A stretch of 64,000 bases of DNA from Bog-756 sp963734435 (GTDB taxonomy: Bacteria; Actinomycetota; Acidimicrobiia; Acidimicrobiales; RAAP-2). The DNA lies in NCBI GenBank assembly GCA_963734435.1, contig CAVTHA010000008.1:62001-126000 (forward strand), given 5' to 3'. The notes below the pieces were generated by a model. It saw nothing but the letters and a program-made list of their open reading frames with translations. It searched no databases and was not told the origin of the DNA. The position numbers were made by a program, and so were the translations under genes. Positions 36,700 through 44,841 of the stretch are shown here, in pieces. The number at the start of each line of letters is the position of its first letter. The stretch's first letter is position 1.

Positions 36700-37751
36700 A
36701 CTGAGCCCGGGCCCACCGACTCGAGATACTCGGACACCGCGGCAGCAATGCACCGAGCGGTGTCCGAACGGGCGTCCTCATCCCCGAACCGCCGCGTCAA
36801 AGAGACGACCCGGGCGCCGTGGCTGGTCGCCATCTCGACCCCTTCGTCGGTGGTCTGCCCGGCGACCACCAGGCACGGAACGCCCGCCGCGGCGGCGTCG
36901 CCCACCACAGAGCCCACCGCCTTCCCGGCGAACGAGGTGGCATCAAGGGCTCCCTCACCGGTCACGACCAGCGAGCTCGCCGCCAGCGCGGGGCGGAAGC
37001 CGACGAGCTCGGTGACCACTTCATATCCCGACCTGAGGCTTCCCCCGAGCGCAACGATGGCCGCTCCGAGCCCCCCGGCAGCCCCGGCTCCTGCCACGTC
37101 ACCGACCTCCAGCCCGTAGTCGCGCCGGTAGAGGTCGGCCACGGCGACGAAGCGGGCGGCGAGCTCCACCACCTGCTCGTCGGTGGCACCCTTCTGCCGG
37201 GCAAACCCGGTCACCGCCTCGAAGAACCCCACATGGACGTCGCAGGCCCCCACCAGCTCCACCGTTCCCAACCCGCCTGCCTCCTCCACGCCCCGCAGGG
37301 CGCCGAGACCCCCGTCGGTGGTGGCCGAGCCGCCCAGCCCCACGATCACCCGGCCGTCGGCCCCCGGGGGCGGGTGGTCGAGGGCGAAGGCCGCGGCACG
37401 GATGAGCTCGCCGGTGCCCCGCGTGGTGGCGGCTACGGCATCGTTCCCCTCGGCTCCGCCGGCCAGCATGAGACCCGAGGCCCGGGCCATCTCGACCACC
37501 GCGACCGACCCGGCCCGCAACCACTCTGCGACGACCGGCTCGCCGAGCGGGCCTTCGACCTCGGTCGTCTCCCGCTCGCCGCCCAACACCCCGAGGACGT
37601 CGAGCAGACCTTCGCCGCCGTCCGAGAGCGGGATCTTGCTCACCGACCAACTGCTCGGGCAGCCGCGGGCGATAGCGTCAGCGGCCTGCCGGGCGGTGAC
37701 GGTGCCGCGGAACTTGTCGGGGGCGGCGAGCACCGCCGCCGGCCGGCTCAC
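36693..37751 (-). CDS. Glycerate kinase (GK-I family)
   Basis: Phosphorylates glycerate with ATP, linking glycerate or glyoxylate to glycolysis; 352 residues. APDKFRGTVTARQAADAI at the N-terminus, LSDGGEGLLDVL near 43, RGTGELI and GLGGSATTDGG near 140 are the family signatures, and GAGAAGGLGAA near 220 is the glycine-rich motif. TGEGALDATSFAGKAVG completes the site. The GTG at 37751 is used; the 18-bp repeat lies between it and the SDR stop. Slightly shorter than the usual 370-380 residues. Confidence 0.92.
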   Translation of the reverse strand: MSRPAAVLAAPDKFRGTVTARQAADAIARGCPSSWSVSKIPLSDGGEGLLDVLGVLGGERETTEVEGPLGEPVVAEWLRAGSVAVVEMARASGLMLAGGAEGNDAVAATTRGTGELIRAAAFALDHPPPGADGRVIVGLGGSATTDGGLGALRGVEEAGGLGTVELVGACDVHVGFFEAVTGFARQKGATDEQVVELAARFVAVADLYRRDYGLEVGDVAGAGAAGGLGAAIVALGGSLRSGYEVVTELVGFRPALAASSLVVTGEGALDATSFAGKAVGSVVGDAAAAGVPCLVVAGQTTDEGVEMATSHGARVVSLTRRFGDEDARSDTARCIAAAVSEYLESVGPGSVA

Positions 37752-37779
37752 CGGGGCCCCCCGCGCCGCTCCGGAGCGC

Positions 37780-37833
37780 GGGCGCTACCCACCGAGCCGG
37801 CGCTACCCACCGAGCCTGCGCTACTCACCGAAC
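37780..37833. repeat. 18-bp tandem repeat, 3 units, containing the SDR stop codon
   Basis: Units GCGCTACCCACCGAGCCG (37780), GCGCTACCCACCGAGCCT (37798) and GCGCTACTCACCGAACAG (37816). The third unit is the end of the SDR gene including its TAG. Since the period is a multiple of three, the other two carry in-frame TAG codons too, giving three stops in tandem. Confidence 0.92.
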
Positions 37834-38690
37834 AGCAGTCCGTAGTTGGCCCCTCGCCGGAGGTGGTGACCACCGTCGACCGCCAGGTTCTCGCCGCTGA
37901 TCCAGCCCGACTCCGGTCCGGCCAGGAACCGGACGGCGGCGGCGACGTCCTCCACGGTGCCGAGGCGGCGGATCGGCATCTCGGCCAGGTAGTCGTCGAG
38001 CAGAGGGCCGCCCGCAGTGATCGGTGCCATCAGTTCGTCGTCGATGATCCCGGGTTGCACGGTGTTGACCCGGATCCCCGAGGCGCCCAGCTCCTCGGCT
38101 GCGTACCGGCACAGCATGTCGATCCCGGCCTTGGCCGTGCCGTAGGCCCACAGATACCGGTGTGGGAAATGGCCCGCGCCGGAGGACATGCCGATGATCG
38201 ACCCACCGGTCCGGTCCTCACCCGCGACGCCTTTCCCCACTCCGGCCGCCATCAACGGAGCGGCGTGCTTGATGCAGAGGAAGGTGCCGATGAGGTTGAG
38301 GTCGACGGTCGCCCGCACCTGGGCGAGGTCGGCGTCGACGATCGGCCCCATATGGGACGCGCCGCCGGCGTTGGCGAACAGGATCTCGAACCGGCCCCGC
38401 TCGCCGGCTGCCGTGGCCATCGCCGCGGCAACCTGCTCCTCCACGGTGACATCGGCAACTACGTACCGTGCCGTGCCGCGTTCCTTCGACTTCCTTCCCG
38501 AGGACTTGGCCGCCGACTCGAGCGCCGCGACCGCGGTGCGAAGCTTCTCCTCGGTCCGGCCGCAGATGGTGACGTGGGCTCCGTCCCGGACCAGTCGGGT
38601 GGCCGCCCCCAGCCCGATGCCGCTGCCGCCGCCGGTGACCAGCGCGGCGTAGCCGACGATGTCGCTCGATCGGTTCGTTCCGTGGCCCAC
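37821..38690 (-). CDS. Short-chain dehydrogenase/reductase
   Basis: NAD(P)-dependent oxidoreductase of 289 residues. Cofactor motif TGGGSGIG near 16, NAG at FANAGGASH, and catalytic S and Y-x-x-x-K in GMSSGAGH and YGTAKAG. The C-terminal GPESGWISGENLAVDGGHH is typical of SDRs. The GTG at 38690 is chosen because AAAGGAG lies 6 bases upstream; a longer frame to 38765 would add the RPPGPL repeat. Divergent from the acyl-CoA ligase, so the two may share a pathway. Substrate unknown. Confidence 0.87.
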   Translation of the reverse strand: MGHGTNRSSDIVGYAALVTGGGSGIGLGAATRLVRDGAHVTICGRTEEKLRTAVAALESAAKSSGRKSKERGTARYVVADVTVEEQVAAAMATAAGERGRFEILFANAGGASHMGPIVDADLAQVRATVDLNLIGTFLCIKHAAPLMAAGVGKGVAGEDRTGGSIIGMSSGAGHFPHRYLWAYGTAKAGIDMLCRYAAEELGASGIRVNTVQPGIIDDELMAPITAGGPLLDDYLAEMPIRRLGTVEDVAAAVRFLAGPESGWISGENLAVDGGHHLRRGANYGLLFGE

Positions 38691-38707
38691 CTTCGACTCC
38701 TTTGGCT

Positions 38708-38743
38708 CGGGCGGCCGCAGTGGCCCGGGCGGCCGCAATGGCC
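38708..38743. repeat. 18-bp direct repeat upstream of SDR
   Basis: CGGGCGGCCGCAGTGGCC and CGGGCGGCCGCAATGGCC, adjacent, just before the SDR start. Another local duplication of the same length class as the arrays at gene ends. Confidence 0.7.
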
Positions 38744-38824
38744 CGGGACAGGCCCTCAACTCCACGCGGTCGACGCCGCTGGCCTGCTCGGCCGCCGCGC
38801 GGTCTCCGACGGCCGTAGCTTCTT

Positions 38825-38834
38825 CACGTACGTG
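38825..38834. promoter_or_regulatory. Palindrome between divergent SDR and ligase genes
   Basis: CACGTACGTG is a perfect 10-bp palindrome midway in the 284-base divergent gap. It may be an operator. Nothing else is clear there. Confidence 0.35.
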
Positions 38835-38974
38835 CTACAGAGTGTCCGGGCCGGTGTCCGGATGCAGCATGCTACGGGCCGGGTCGTCCGGCAATCCGGA
38901 CGGTCGGCGGCGCCGAGTCCACCGGAAAAGGGCCAGCAAAGAAACGTTGGGGGGACAGCGTTGGGCGAGAGGTC

Positions 38975-40606
38975 ATGAGCTCCAGACAGTTCAACCTGGC
39001 CGATCTGTTCGAGATCGTGGTCGACACCGTGCCGGAGCGACCGGCCCTGGTCGCCGGGTCCGAACGCCGGTCCTACCGACAGCTCGACGAACGGTCCAAC
39101 CGATTCGCCCACGCCCTCGAGGTCCTCGGGATGACAGCAGGCGCCCATGTGGGGATCCTGGCCCGCAACCGGGTCGAGTGGGCCGAGGCGATGATCGGCT
39201 GCTACAAGGCACGAACCGTCCCGGTCAACCTCAACTACCGGTACGTGGCCTCCGAGCTCCGCTATGTCGTGGAGAATGCCGAGCTCGAGCTCTTGGTGTT
39301 CGAAAAGAGCCTCGCGCCCCTGGTGGCCGAGTCGCTCGACGGATACCCGCGGGCCGACCGCCTCCGCCTGATGGCTCTGGCCGACGGCTCCGACGCCCTG
39401 GTGCCCCTGTTGGCCGCCGACCGCTTCGAGGAAGCCCTCCAAGCGTCCAGTTCCGGCCGCGGCTTCGGGCCCCGGTCCCCGGATGACCTCTACGTGCTCT
39501 ACACCGGTGGGACCACCGGCCTGCCCAAAGGTGTGCTCTGGCGCCAGGAGGACATCTTCTTTGCCGCCATGGGAGGTGGTGGCTGGGGTGCCGAGCCCAT
39601 CGCCATTCCCGACGAGCTCGCCGGCCGGATCAACCGCGACGATGCAGCCCGTGCGGTCATGCTGGTCCTGGCGCCACTGATGCACGGCAATGCGCAATGG
39701 GTGATGTGGAATGCCTTCATGATGGGCGGCACCGCCGTTCTCTATACCGAACACCGCTATGACCCCGACCGCATCTGGCGGCTGGTCGACGAGGAGCGGG
39801 TGGTGTCGATCGGATTGGTCGGCGATGCCATGGCCCGCCCTTTGGCCGAGGCGCTGAGCCGGGCGGCGCCGGGAACGTATGACACGTCGTCTCTGCTGGT
39901 CATCGGCTCAGGTGGGGCCATGCTCTCCTCGACGGTCAAGGAGGAGCTCAAGAAGCAGTTGCCCGACGTCATGATCATGGACCGGTTCGGCGCGAGCGAG
40001 AGCGGCGCTCAGGGTGCCGCCGAGGAGGGGGCGGTCGGACCCCGGTTCGTGATGGGTGGGGACACCTCGGTGTTGGACGACGACCTGCGCCCGCTCTCAC
40101 CGGGGGACGGCCGGATCGGCCGCCTGGCCCGGCGCGGCAGGATCCCGCTCGGCTACTTCAAGGATCAGGCCAAGACCCATGCCACCTTCCCGGTCGACGC
40201 CGATGGGGTGCGGTGGTCGGTTCCGGGTGATCTGGCCTCGGTGGAGCCCGATGGCAGCATCACCCTCCACGGTCGAGGCTCGACCTCGATCAACACCGGG
40301 GGAGAGAAGGTCTTTCCCGAGGAGGTCGAGGCGGTGGTGAAGACCCACCCAGACGTCTTCGATGCCATCGTGGTCGGGATCCCCGACGACCGCTTTGGCG
40401 AGCGGGTGGCCACCGTCGTGCAACCCCGCCCGGAGCACGCGCCGCCCACCCTCGAGCAGCTTCAGGAGCACTGCCGCGCCCAGATCGCCGGCTACAAGAT
40501 TCCGCGCCAGCTGTTGGCCGTGGCCGCGGTCCCGCTGACCGCCGCCGGCAAGCCCGACACCAGGGCAGCCCGCGAGCTGTTTCTTGGCTCACCGTCGCCC
40601 CGGTAA
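38975..40606 (+). CDS. FadD-like acyl-CoA synthetase
   Basis: ANL-family ligase of 543 residues. YTGGTTGLPKGVLW near residue 172 is the AMP-binding P-loop. Then FGASESGAQG (A5), VPGDLASVEPDGSITLHGRG (A7 region), NTGGEKVFPEEVE (A8) and PLTAAGKPD with the C-terminal catalytic lysine. GAGAGG precedes the ATG. It resembles ligases acting on branched or steroid side chains more than acetate types, but that is a pattern judgement. The last codons and stop form unit 1 of the downstream tandem repeat. Confidence 0.88.
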   Translation: MSSRQFNLADLFEIVVDTVPERPALVAGSERRSYRQLDERSNRFAHALEVLGMTAGAHVGILARNRVEWAEAMIGCYKARTVPVNLNYRYVASELRYVVENAELELLVFEKSLAPLVAESLDGYPRADRLRLMALADGSDALVPLLAADRFEEALQASSSGRGFGPRSPDDLYVLYTGGTTGLPKGVLWRQEDIFFAAMGGGGWGAEPIAIPDELAGRINRDDAARAVMLVLAPLMHGNAQWVMWNAFMMGGTAVLYTEHRYDPDRIWRLVDEERVVSIGLVGDAMARPLAEALSRAAPGTYDTSSLLVIGSGGAMLSSTVKEELKKQLPDVMIMDRFGASESGAQGAAEEGAVGPRFVMGGDTSVLDDDLRPLSPGDGRIGRLARRGRIPLGYFKDQAKTHATFPVDADGVRWSVPGDLASVEPDGSITLHGRGSTSINTGGEKVFPEEVEAVVKTHPDVFDAIVVGIPDDRFGERVATVVQPRPEHAPPTLEQLQEHCRAQIAGYKIPRQLLAVAAVPLTAAGKPDTRAARELFLGSPSPR

Positions 40607-40757
40607 GGCCCCGACGCCCCGGTAAGGCCCCGACTCCCAAGCAAGACCCCGTGGCCCTCGTAAGACCCCGTCGCCCCGTAAGACCCCGTCGCCCCGAGAT
40701 TCCGTCGCCCCGAGATTCCGTCGCCCCCGAGATTCCGTCGCCCCCGGAGAGGCGTCA
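40590..40757. repeat. 16-19-bp tandem repeat, 8-9 units, starting at the ligase stop
   Basis: Unit 1 (ACCGTCGCCCCGGTAAGGCC) is the ligase gene end with its TAA at 40604-40606. Following units start near 40611, 40630, 40649, 40668, 40686, 40702 and 40718. Early units keep GTAAG(G/A)CC and a 19-base period; later ones become CCGTCGCCCCGAGATT with a 16-17-base period. Confidence 0.9.
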
Positions 40758-40787
40758 CCCGGCCGGTCGCCATCGCCCATGCGGGGT

Positions 40788-41654
40788 TCAGCGGGCCGCC
40801 AGTCCCGACACTCGGCCATCGACCAACGTGGCCACCACGGCGAGGAGCCGGTCGACGGCCCGTTCCAGCGACGGCTGATCGATCTCGACGATGCGGTGAC
40901 TACCGGCGTCGGGCCACAGACCCGTGACCCGGACGGGAAGCGGGCGGGAGGCGGAGCGCAGCGCCACCACCGCCAGGAAGGCCAGCTCTTCCGACCAGGT
41001 GGGTGTCGGGATCCCGGCGGCCACCGACACCAGCGAAGGCGCCCCGGGCTCTTCCCGGGTCACGTCGGCGTCGGGGGAAACCGTCGCCACCTGCAGCTCG
41101 CGCCGACCCTTCAATCGCACGGTCCGCCGTCCCGGGAGGACCCATTGGTCATCGGGACCACCGAGGCGCACCCGATCCCCGAGGAGGCTCCAGTCCAACG
41201 ACGTCCAGAGATTGGTGGCCCAGCTCACCGCTTCGGCCAGCACCACGGCCCGGGCCGGCGGCTCCAGCCCGGCCAACCACGGCTCCCAGTAGAACGCCTT
41301 CCAGCCGGTCCTACCCCATTCGTCGACCGCCTCGGAAGCGACCGGTCCGGCGGCCTCGGCCGGATTGCGGAACCGTCCCTCGACACATGCCTGGACGACC
41401 GCCAGACCCAGCGACCGCCGCACGAACTTCGGTTGCCAGGCAAACGGGTCGCCGGGGCCGAGCACGAGGTCGGGACGGGCCAGCGCCCGGCGGAGCATGG
41501 GCAGCGTGATCACCAGATGCTCGCCTTCGGGCAGCCGTTCGACCTCGCACGCCACACCCTCGACCACGCGTTGGCGGATCCTGGCCCGGGCGGTCTTATC
41601 CATGGGCGGAGGCGTTGGGGCCACGACCGCCCGGCTCAGCTCCAGGGCCTTCAC
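40788..41654 (-). CDS. Probable inactive paralogue of the adjacent nuclease
   Basis: 288 residues, no direct family match seen. Its last 110 residues line up with the adjacent nuclease: RRELQVATVS...SLVSVAAGIP, then EELAFLAVVALRSASRPLPVRVTGLWPDAG and LERAVDRLLAVVATLVDGR. These correspond to VALVEIKAG, DLHFYALVETLR and AARRTLLGTRSLLG there. The catalytic E-x-K is replaced by SVAA, so it should be inactive, perhaps a structural partner. GTG at 41654 overlaps the nuclease stop as GTGA, so production is coupled. Role unknown; DNA repair or defence are possibilities. Confidence 0.55.
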   Translation of the reverse strand: MKALELSRAVVAPTPPPMDKTARARIRQRVVEGVACEVERLPEGEHLVITLPMLRRALARPDLVLGPGDPFAWQPKFVRRSLGLAVVQACVEGRFRNPAEAAGPVASEAVDEWGRTGWKAFYWEPWLAGLEPPARAVVLAEAVSWATNLWTSLDWSLLGDRVRLGGPDDQWVLPGRRTVRLKGRRELQVATVSPDADVTREEPGAPSLVSVAAGIPTPTWSEELAFLAVVALRSASRPLPVRVTGLWPDAGSHRIVEIDQPSLERAVDRLLAVVATLVDGRVSGLAAR

Positions 41655-42481
41655 CGGTGGGCCGCCCCGTCCGACCCGCCACTCCAGGGCACATACCGGT
41701 CGAGTCCGTGCCTGCCGTCATTTCCGATGCGTTCGACCCGGGCCTGGCCCACCTCGCAGTCAGGCAGCGCGTCACAGATGCCGCACAGGCCGTTCGGGGT
41801 GGAACGCGGCTCGAGCCCCGCGGCCAGCCCGAGCAGCGAGCGGGTCCCGAGCAGGGTGCGACGGGCCGCCCCCGCCAGCAGCTCCGCCGTCACCGGATCC
41901 GTATCCAATTCCCCGGTCCGGGTGTAGTAGGTGGCGACCACGAAGGGCGGCGTGAAGCTCCGGAGGGTCTCGACCAGGGCATAGAAGTGCAAATCGGCCC
42001 GATGCTCGACACGACGTGCTCCGGCCTTGATCTCCACCAGGGCCACCGACGCCTCGTCGACCGACGGTCCCCCCAGGGCCAGGTCCACCCTGGCCGCCAA
42101 CTCGACCGCCCCGCCGGCCAGTCCGACCCGCATGGTCTCCTGCGTGCGGGGCAGCCAACCCGGTGACAGATCCGGCCACCGGTTTCTGAGTCCGGAGACC
42201 TGCCGCTCGACTTCGGCCCTGAGCTCATCCCGCTGGCTTCCGTCCATCCGGTCGATCCAGGTGGCGAGCTCCCGCTGGCGACCGTCCAGGCGAAGGGCAG
42301 CCAAGCCGTCGGCCATGGGATCGCCGACACTGCCCACCGTGACCAGTTGTCGGAACAGGACGTCGATGAGCGCGCCGCAGGCCAGGGCGGCCGTCGGCTC
42401 CCGCTCGCCGAATTCCGACACCACCTGGTGACGCTCACAGGCCAGCACCCGGGTGAGCCGGTCCTTGGTCACCACCAGCAT
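41651..42481 (-). CDS. PD-(D/E)XK nuclease with likely Fe-S cluster (Cas4/RecB-like)
   Basis: 276 residues. Catalytic motif D...E-x-K: ARVDLALGG, then VALVEIKAG, then DLHFYALVETLR as the following helix. An early cysteine in LACERHQV and three late ones in GLCGICDALPDC match the four-cysteine Fe-S cluster of Cas4/AddB-type nucleases. No CRISPR or recBCD gene is nearby. It lies in a tight minus-strand operon: a small upstream frame overlaps its start by 13 bases, and the inactive paralogue follows with GTGA overlap. Substrate and pathway unknown. Confidence 0.7.
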   Translation of the reverse strand: MLVVTKDRLTRVLACERHQVVSEFGEREPTAALACGALIDVLFRQLVTVGSVGDPMADGLAALRLDGRQRELATWIDRMDGSQRDELRAEVERQVSGLRNRWPDLSPGWLPRTQETMRVGLAGGAVELAARVDLALGGPSVDEASVALVEIKAGARRVEHRADLHFYALVETLRSFTPPFVVATYYTRTGELDTDPVTAELLAGAARRTLLGTRSLLGLAAGLEPRSTPNGLCGICDALPDCEVGQARVERIGNDGRHGLDRYVPWSGGSDGAAHR

Positions 42482-42780
42482 CGATGGGCGACCGGGCTCG
42501 GCCCGGCGGCGGCGGCGGTGGCAAGCTCAGCCGCCAGACCCTGCTCCATGGTGTCGCGGATCCTCCCCGCCAGCTCGGGATCGGCGGCCGGGCGTGGCCG
42601 GCCCGTGATCCGCAACCGCTGGAGGAGGGCGTCCCCGGCCAGGGGCTGCCAACCGTGGGACCGCGGGCCCGGGCCGGCGACCTGGGCCGACGAGAACGCT
42701 CCGGACGACGACTTGGGGTGGACCTTCCCCGGTGATGTACCGGTCTCCTCGGGAGCACGGTCGATCTCCATCACGGTCAT
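42469..42780 (-). CDS. Small ORF, or N-terminal part of the nuclease
   Basis: About 103 residues from ATG 42780 (MTVMEIDRAPEE), ending HRCWW. The segment DPELAGRIRDTMEQGLAAELATAAAAG leads smoothly into the start of the nuclease (SMLVVTKDRL) if one base is shifted near 42490-42500 in a GCC run. Given many frameshifts in this window, it may be the N-terminus of a nuclease of about 370 residues. As a separate protein it has no recognisable domain. Confidence 0.45.
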   Translation of the reverse strand: MTVMEIDRAPEETGTSPGKVHPKSSSGAFSSAQVAGPGPRSHGWQPLAGDALLQRLRITGRPRPAADPELAGRIRDTMEQGLAAELATAAAAGPSPVAHRCWW

Positions 42781-42845
42781 GTTGCCAGTGTGGCCGGTGG
42801 GTGTCACACCACGGATCGCGAGGCCGCCGGTAACCTGTGCAGGGG

Positions 42846-44027
42846 ATGCCGACTGACGCCGCCGTCACCTCGTTCGCCGTCGTCTTCACCGTGTTCGTGG
42901 TGGTGACCGTGGTGTTGCTGATCCTGGTCATCCGGTTCATCCTCCAGCGGGCGTCGCTCGCCCGAACGGCGTGGATGGCCGGACGAGCCGAAACGGACGG
43001 CGACGAAGAGGAGGACGAGGACGAGCGGCCGCGCACCGCCCTGGTGCTCGCCGGCGGGGGGATCAGGGGCGCGGTGCAGATCGGGATGCTCCAGGTCCTC
43101 GCCGAACACGGGTTCGTCCCCGATCGGATCTACGGGTCCTCGGTCGGCGCCATCAACGGTGCGGCGTTCGCCGGCGACCCCACCCGCGAGGGTGTGGAGC
43201 GGATGACGGAGACCTGGCTCTCGCTGACCCGCGACTCCGTGTACCCGCAGAGCCGTCTGCATGGACCGTGGCTGTACTTCCAACAGCGGGATTCGGTCTA
43301 CGCCAATTCGGGCTTGCGCAAGATCGTGGAGGGCGGCATCACCTACGAGCGGCTGGAGGACGCGGTGGTGCCGGTGGAAGTGGTGGCGACGTCTCTCACC
43401 GACGGCCAGGAGCATTGGTTCACCTACGGACCGGTGCCCGAAGCCGTGCTCGCCTCCGCCGCGATCCCCGCCATCTTCCCGCCGGTGGAGATCGACGGCG
43501 ACCGGTACATCGACGGCGGCGTGGTCGACAATGTGCCGATCCGCCGGGCCATCGAGTCGGGGGCGACCCGCATCGTGGTGCTGCTGTGCACGCCGCCCGT
43601 CTATGCCCCCGCACCCACCAAACGCCCCGTCGAGGCCATCCTCAACGCCCTCCTCATCTCGATCAACGCCCGGTTCGCCCGCGACCTCGGTCAGTTACCC
43701 CCAGGGGTCGAGGTCATCGTGTGCAGCGGCTCCGAATTCGGCCCGAGGGATTTCGACGACTTCTCGAGCACCGAAGCGCTCATCGCCCAGGGGCGCGCCG
43801 AGGCTTCCGAGGTGGTGCGGCGCTACGGGATCGGGTCCCCGGGGCCGGCCACGTTGACCGGAGCATCGGTAGACCACAACGGCGCCAGCTCCGGCCCGCT
43901 ATCGGGCACCAGCCCCGGCGCGGCTCCAACGAACGGCACACCACCAGGTCCGGGTTCACCGGCAGCGGAATCGCCGGCACCCACCCAACCACCGGTGCCG
44001 CTGATCCATCCTGAGCCGGGAACGTAG
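42846..44027 (+). CDS. Patatin-like phospholipase, membrane anchored
   Basis: 393 residues. One N-terminal membrane helix (VVFTVFVVVTVVLLILVI), an acidic linker (DGDEEEDEDE), then the patatin domain: LAGGGIRG oxyanion loop, YGSSVGAIN with the nucleophile serine, and YIDGGVVDN with the catalytic aspartate. It hydrolyses acyl esters of lipids. The last 60 residues are a Pro/Gly/Ser-rich tail whose DNA overlaps, antisense, the tail of the next gene. GTG at 42837 is an alternative start; TAACCT lies just upstream. Confidence 0.87.
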   Translation: MPTDAAVTSFAVVFTVFVVVTVVLLILVIRFILQRASLARTAWMAGRAETDGDEEEDEDERPRTALVLAGGGIRGAVQIGMLQVLAEHGFVPDRIYGSSVGAINGAAFAGDPTREGVERMTETWLSLTRDSVYPQSRLHGPWLYFQQRDSVYANSGLRKIVEGGITYERLEDAVVPVEVVATSLTDGQEHWFTYGPVPEAVLASAAIPAIFPPVEIDGDRYIDGGVVDNVPIRRAIESGATRIVVLLCTPPVYAPAPTKRPVEAILNALLISINARFARDLGQLPPGVEVIVCSGSEFGPRDFDDFSSTEALIAQGRAEASEVVRRYGIGSPGPATLTGASVDHNGASSGPLSGTSPGAAPTNGTPPGPGSPAAESPAPTQPPVPLIHPEPGT

Positions 44028-44734
44028 CGCCGCACCACGCGCGCCGGGACCCCGGCGATCACGCAGTGATCGGGAAAGGTCCCCCGCACCACCGCCCCCG
44101 CTCCGACCACCGCGTTCTCTCCGAGCACCGTCCCCGGCAGGATGACGACCCCGGTGCCGATCCAGCTTCCGTCGCCGATTCGGACCGGGACATCGCTGGG
44201 CCACTGTTCGTGCACGACGTGGTCGGGGTTCTCGTACCCGTGGTTCTGGTCCGTGATGTACACGTAAGGACCGGTGTGGACATCGTCGCCGATGTCGACC
44301 TCGAAGTGGCCGACGATATGGCTACCCCGGCCGATCATGCAACGATCACCGATCCGCACGACCGGGTCGGTGATCATCCCCTGCCCGGGAACCATCCCAG
44401 CCGAGAGGCTGACCTCGGGACCCACCAGGGTGCCGGCGCCGATGTGGATCCAACGTTCCCCGAAGACGGCACCGGGGGGGAAGGTCAGACACGAGCCCGG
44501 CCCGAAGGAACCGAACCGCGCGGCCCGGGCATCGTCCGGGCCGGTGGCGCCATGCTTCACCGTCCAATTCCAACCCGCATCGATGAGCGAGCTGAGCATT
44601 CGCTTGACGGCACGCCCGAACGGGCCCTCCGCCCGTTCGGGCCGCGGCTCGGCCACCGGATGGATGTCGGGTGGTGGCTGCCGCGGGCCGGCCGATTTCG
44701 GCCATGGACCTATCGCCGTTTCGGGAGCGGTCAC
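43823..44734 (-). CDS. Hexapeptide-repeat acyltransferase
   Basis: 303 residues. A left-handed beta-helix with hexapeptide repeats is clear: IHIGAGTLVGPEVSLSAG, VVRIGDRCMIGRGSHIVGHFEV, then VYITDQNHGYEN with the catalytic-type histidine, and WIGTGVVILPGTVLGENAVVGAGAVV. Typical of O-acetyltransferases of sugars or WcaF/MaaT type. The family domain ends near VPARVVRRY; the last 60 residues (GWVGAGDSAAGEPGP...) are low-complexity and overlap 205 bases of the patatin gene antisense. The true stop may be this one, but the tail is unlikely to be functional. Confidence 0.82.
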   Translation of the reverse strand: MTAPETAIGPWPKSAGPRQPPPDIHPVAEPRPERAEGPFGRAVKRMLSSLIDAGWNWTVKHGATGPDDARAARFGSFGPGSCLTFPPGAVFGERWIHIGAGTLVGPEVSLSAGMVPGQGMITDPVVRIGDRCMIGRGSHIVGHFEVDIGDDVHTGPYVYITDQNHGYENPDHVVHEQWPSDVPVRIGDGSWIGTGVVILPGTVLGENAVVGAGAVVRGTFPDHCVIAGVPARVVRRYVPGSGWISGTGGWVGAGDSAAGEPGPGGVPFVGAAPGLVPDSGPELAPLWSTDAPVNVAGPGDPIP

Positions 44735-44828
44735 CCCGCGACGCTAGCTGATCGACCGGGCCGAGAGCGATCGTGGATTGGCACGGGAGCTCGTCGCCGG
44801 AACGTCCCGAGCCGACCTGCGCCGCCAA

Positions 44829-44834
44829 TACAGT
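44829..44834 (+). promoter_or_regulatory. Leaderless -10 box for methyltransferase gene
   Basis: TACAGT, seven bases, then GTG at 44842. This supports the GTG over an upstream ATG at 44773. Confidence 0.45.
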
Positions 44835-44841
44835 CGTGTGC

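Noticed and set aside
41651..42481. Cas4 of a CRISPR system
   Set aside because: Although Fe-S cysteines and E-x-K match, no cas1, cas2 or array exists in the window; named only as Cas4/RecB-like.
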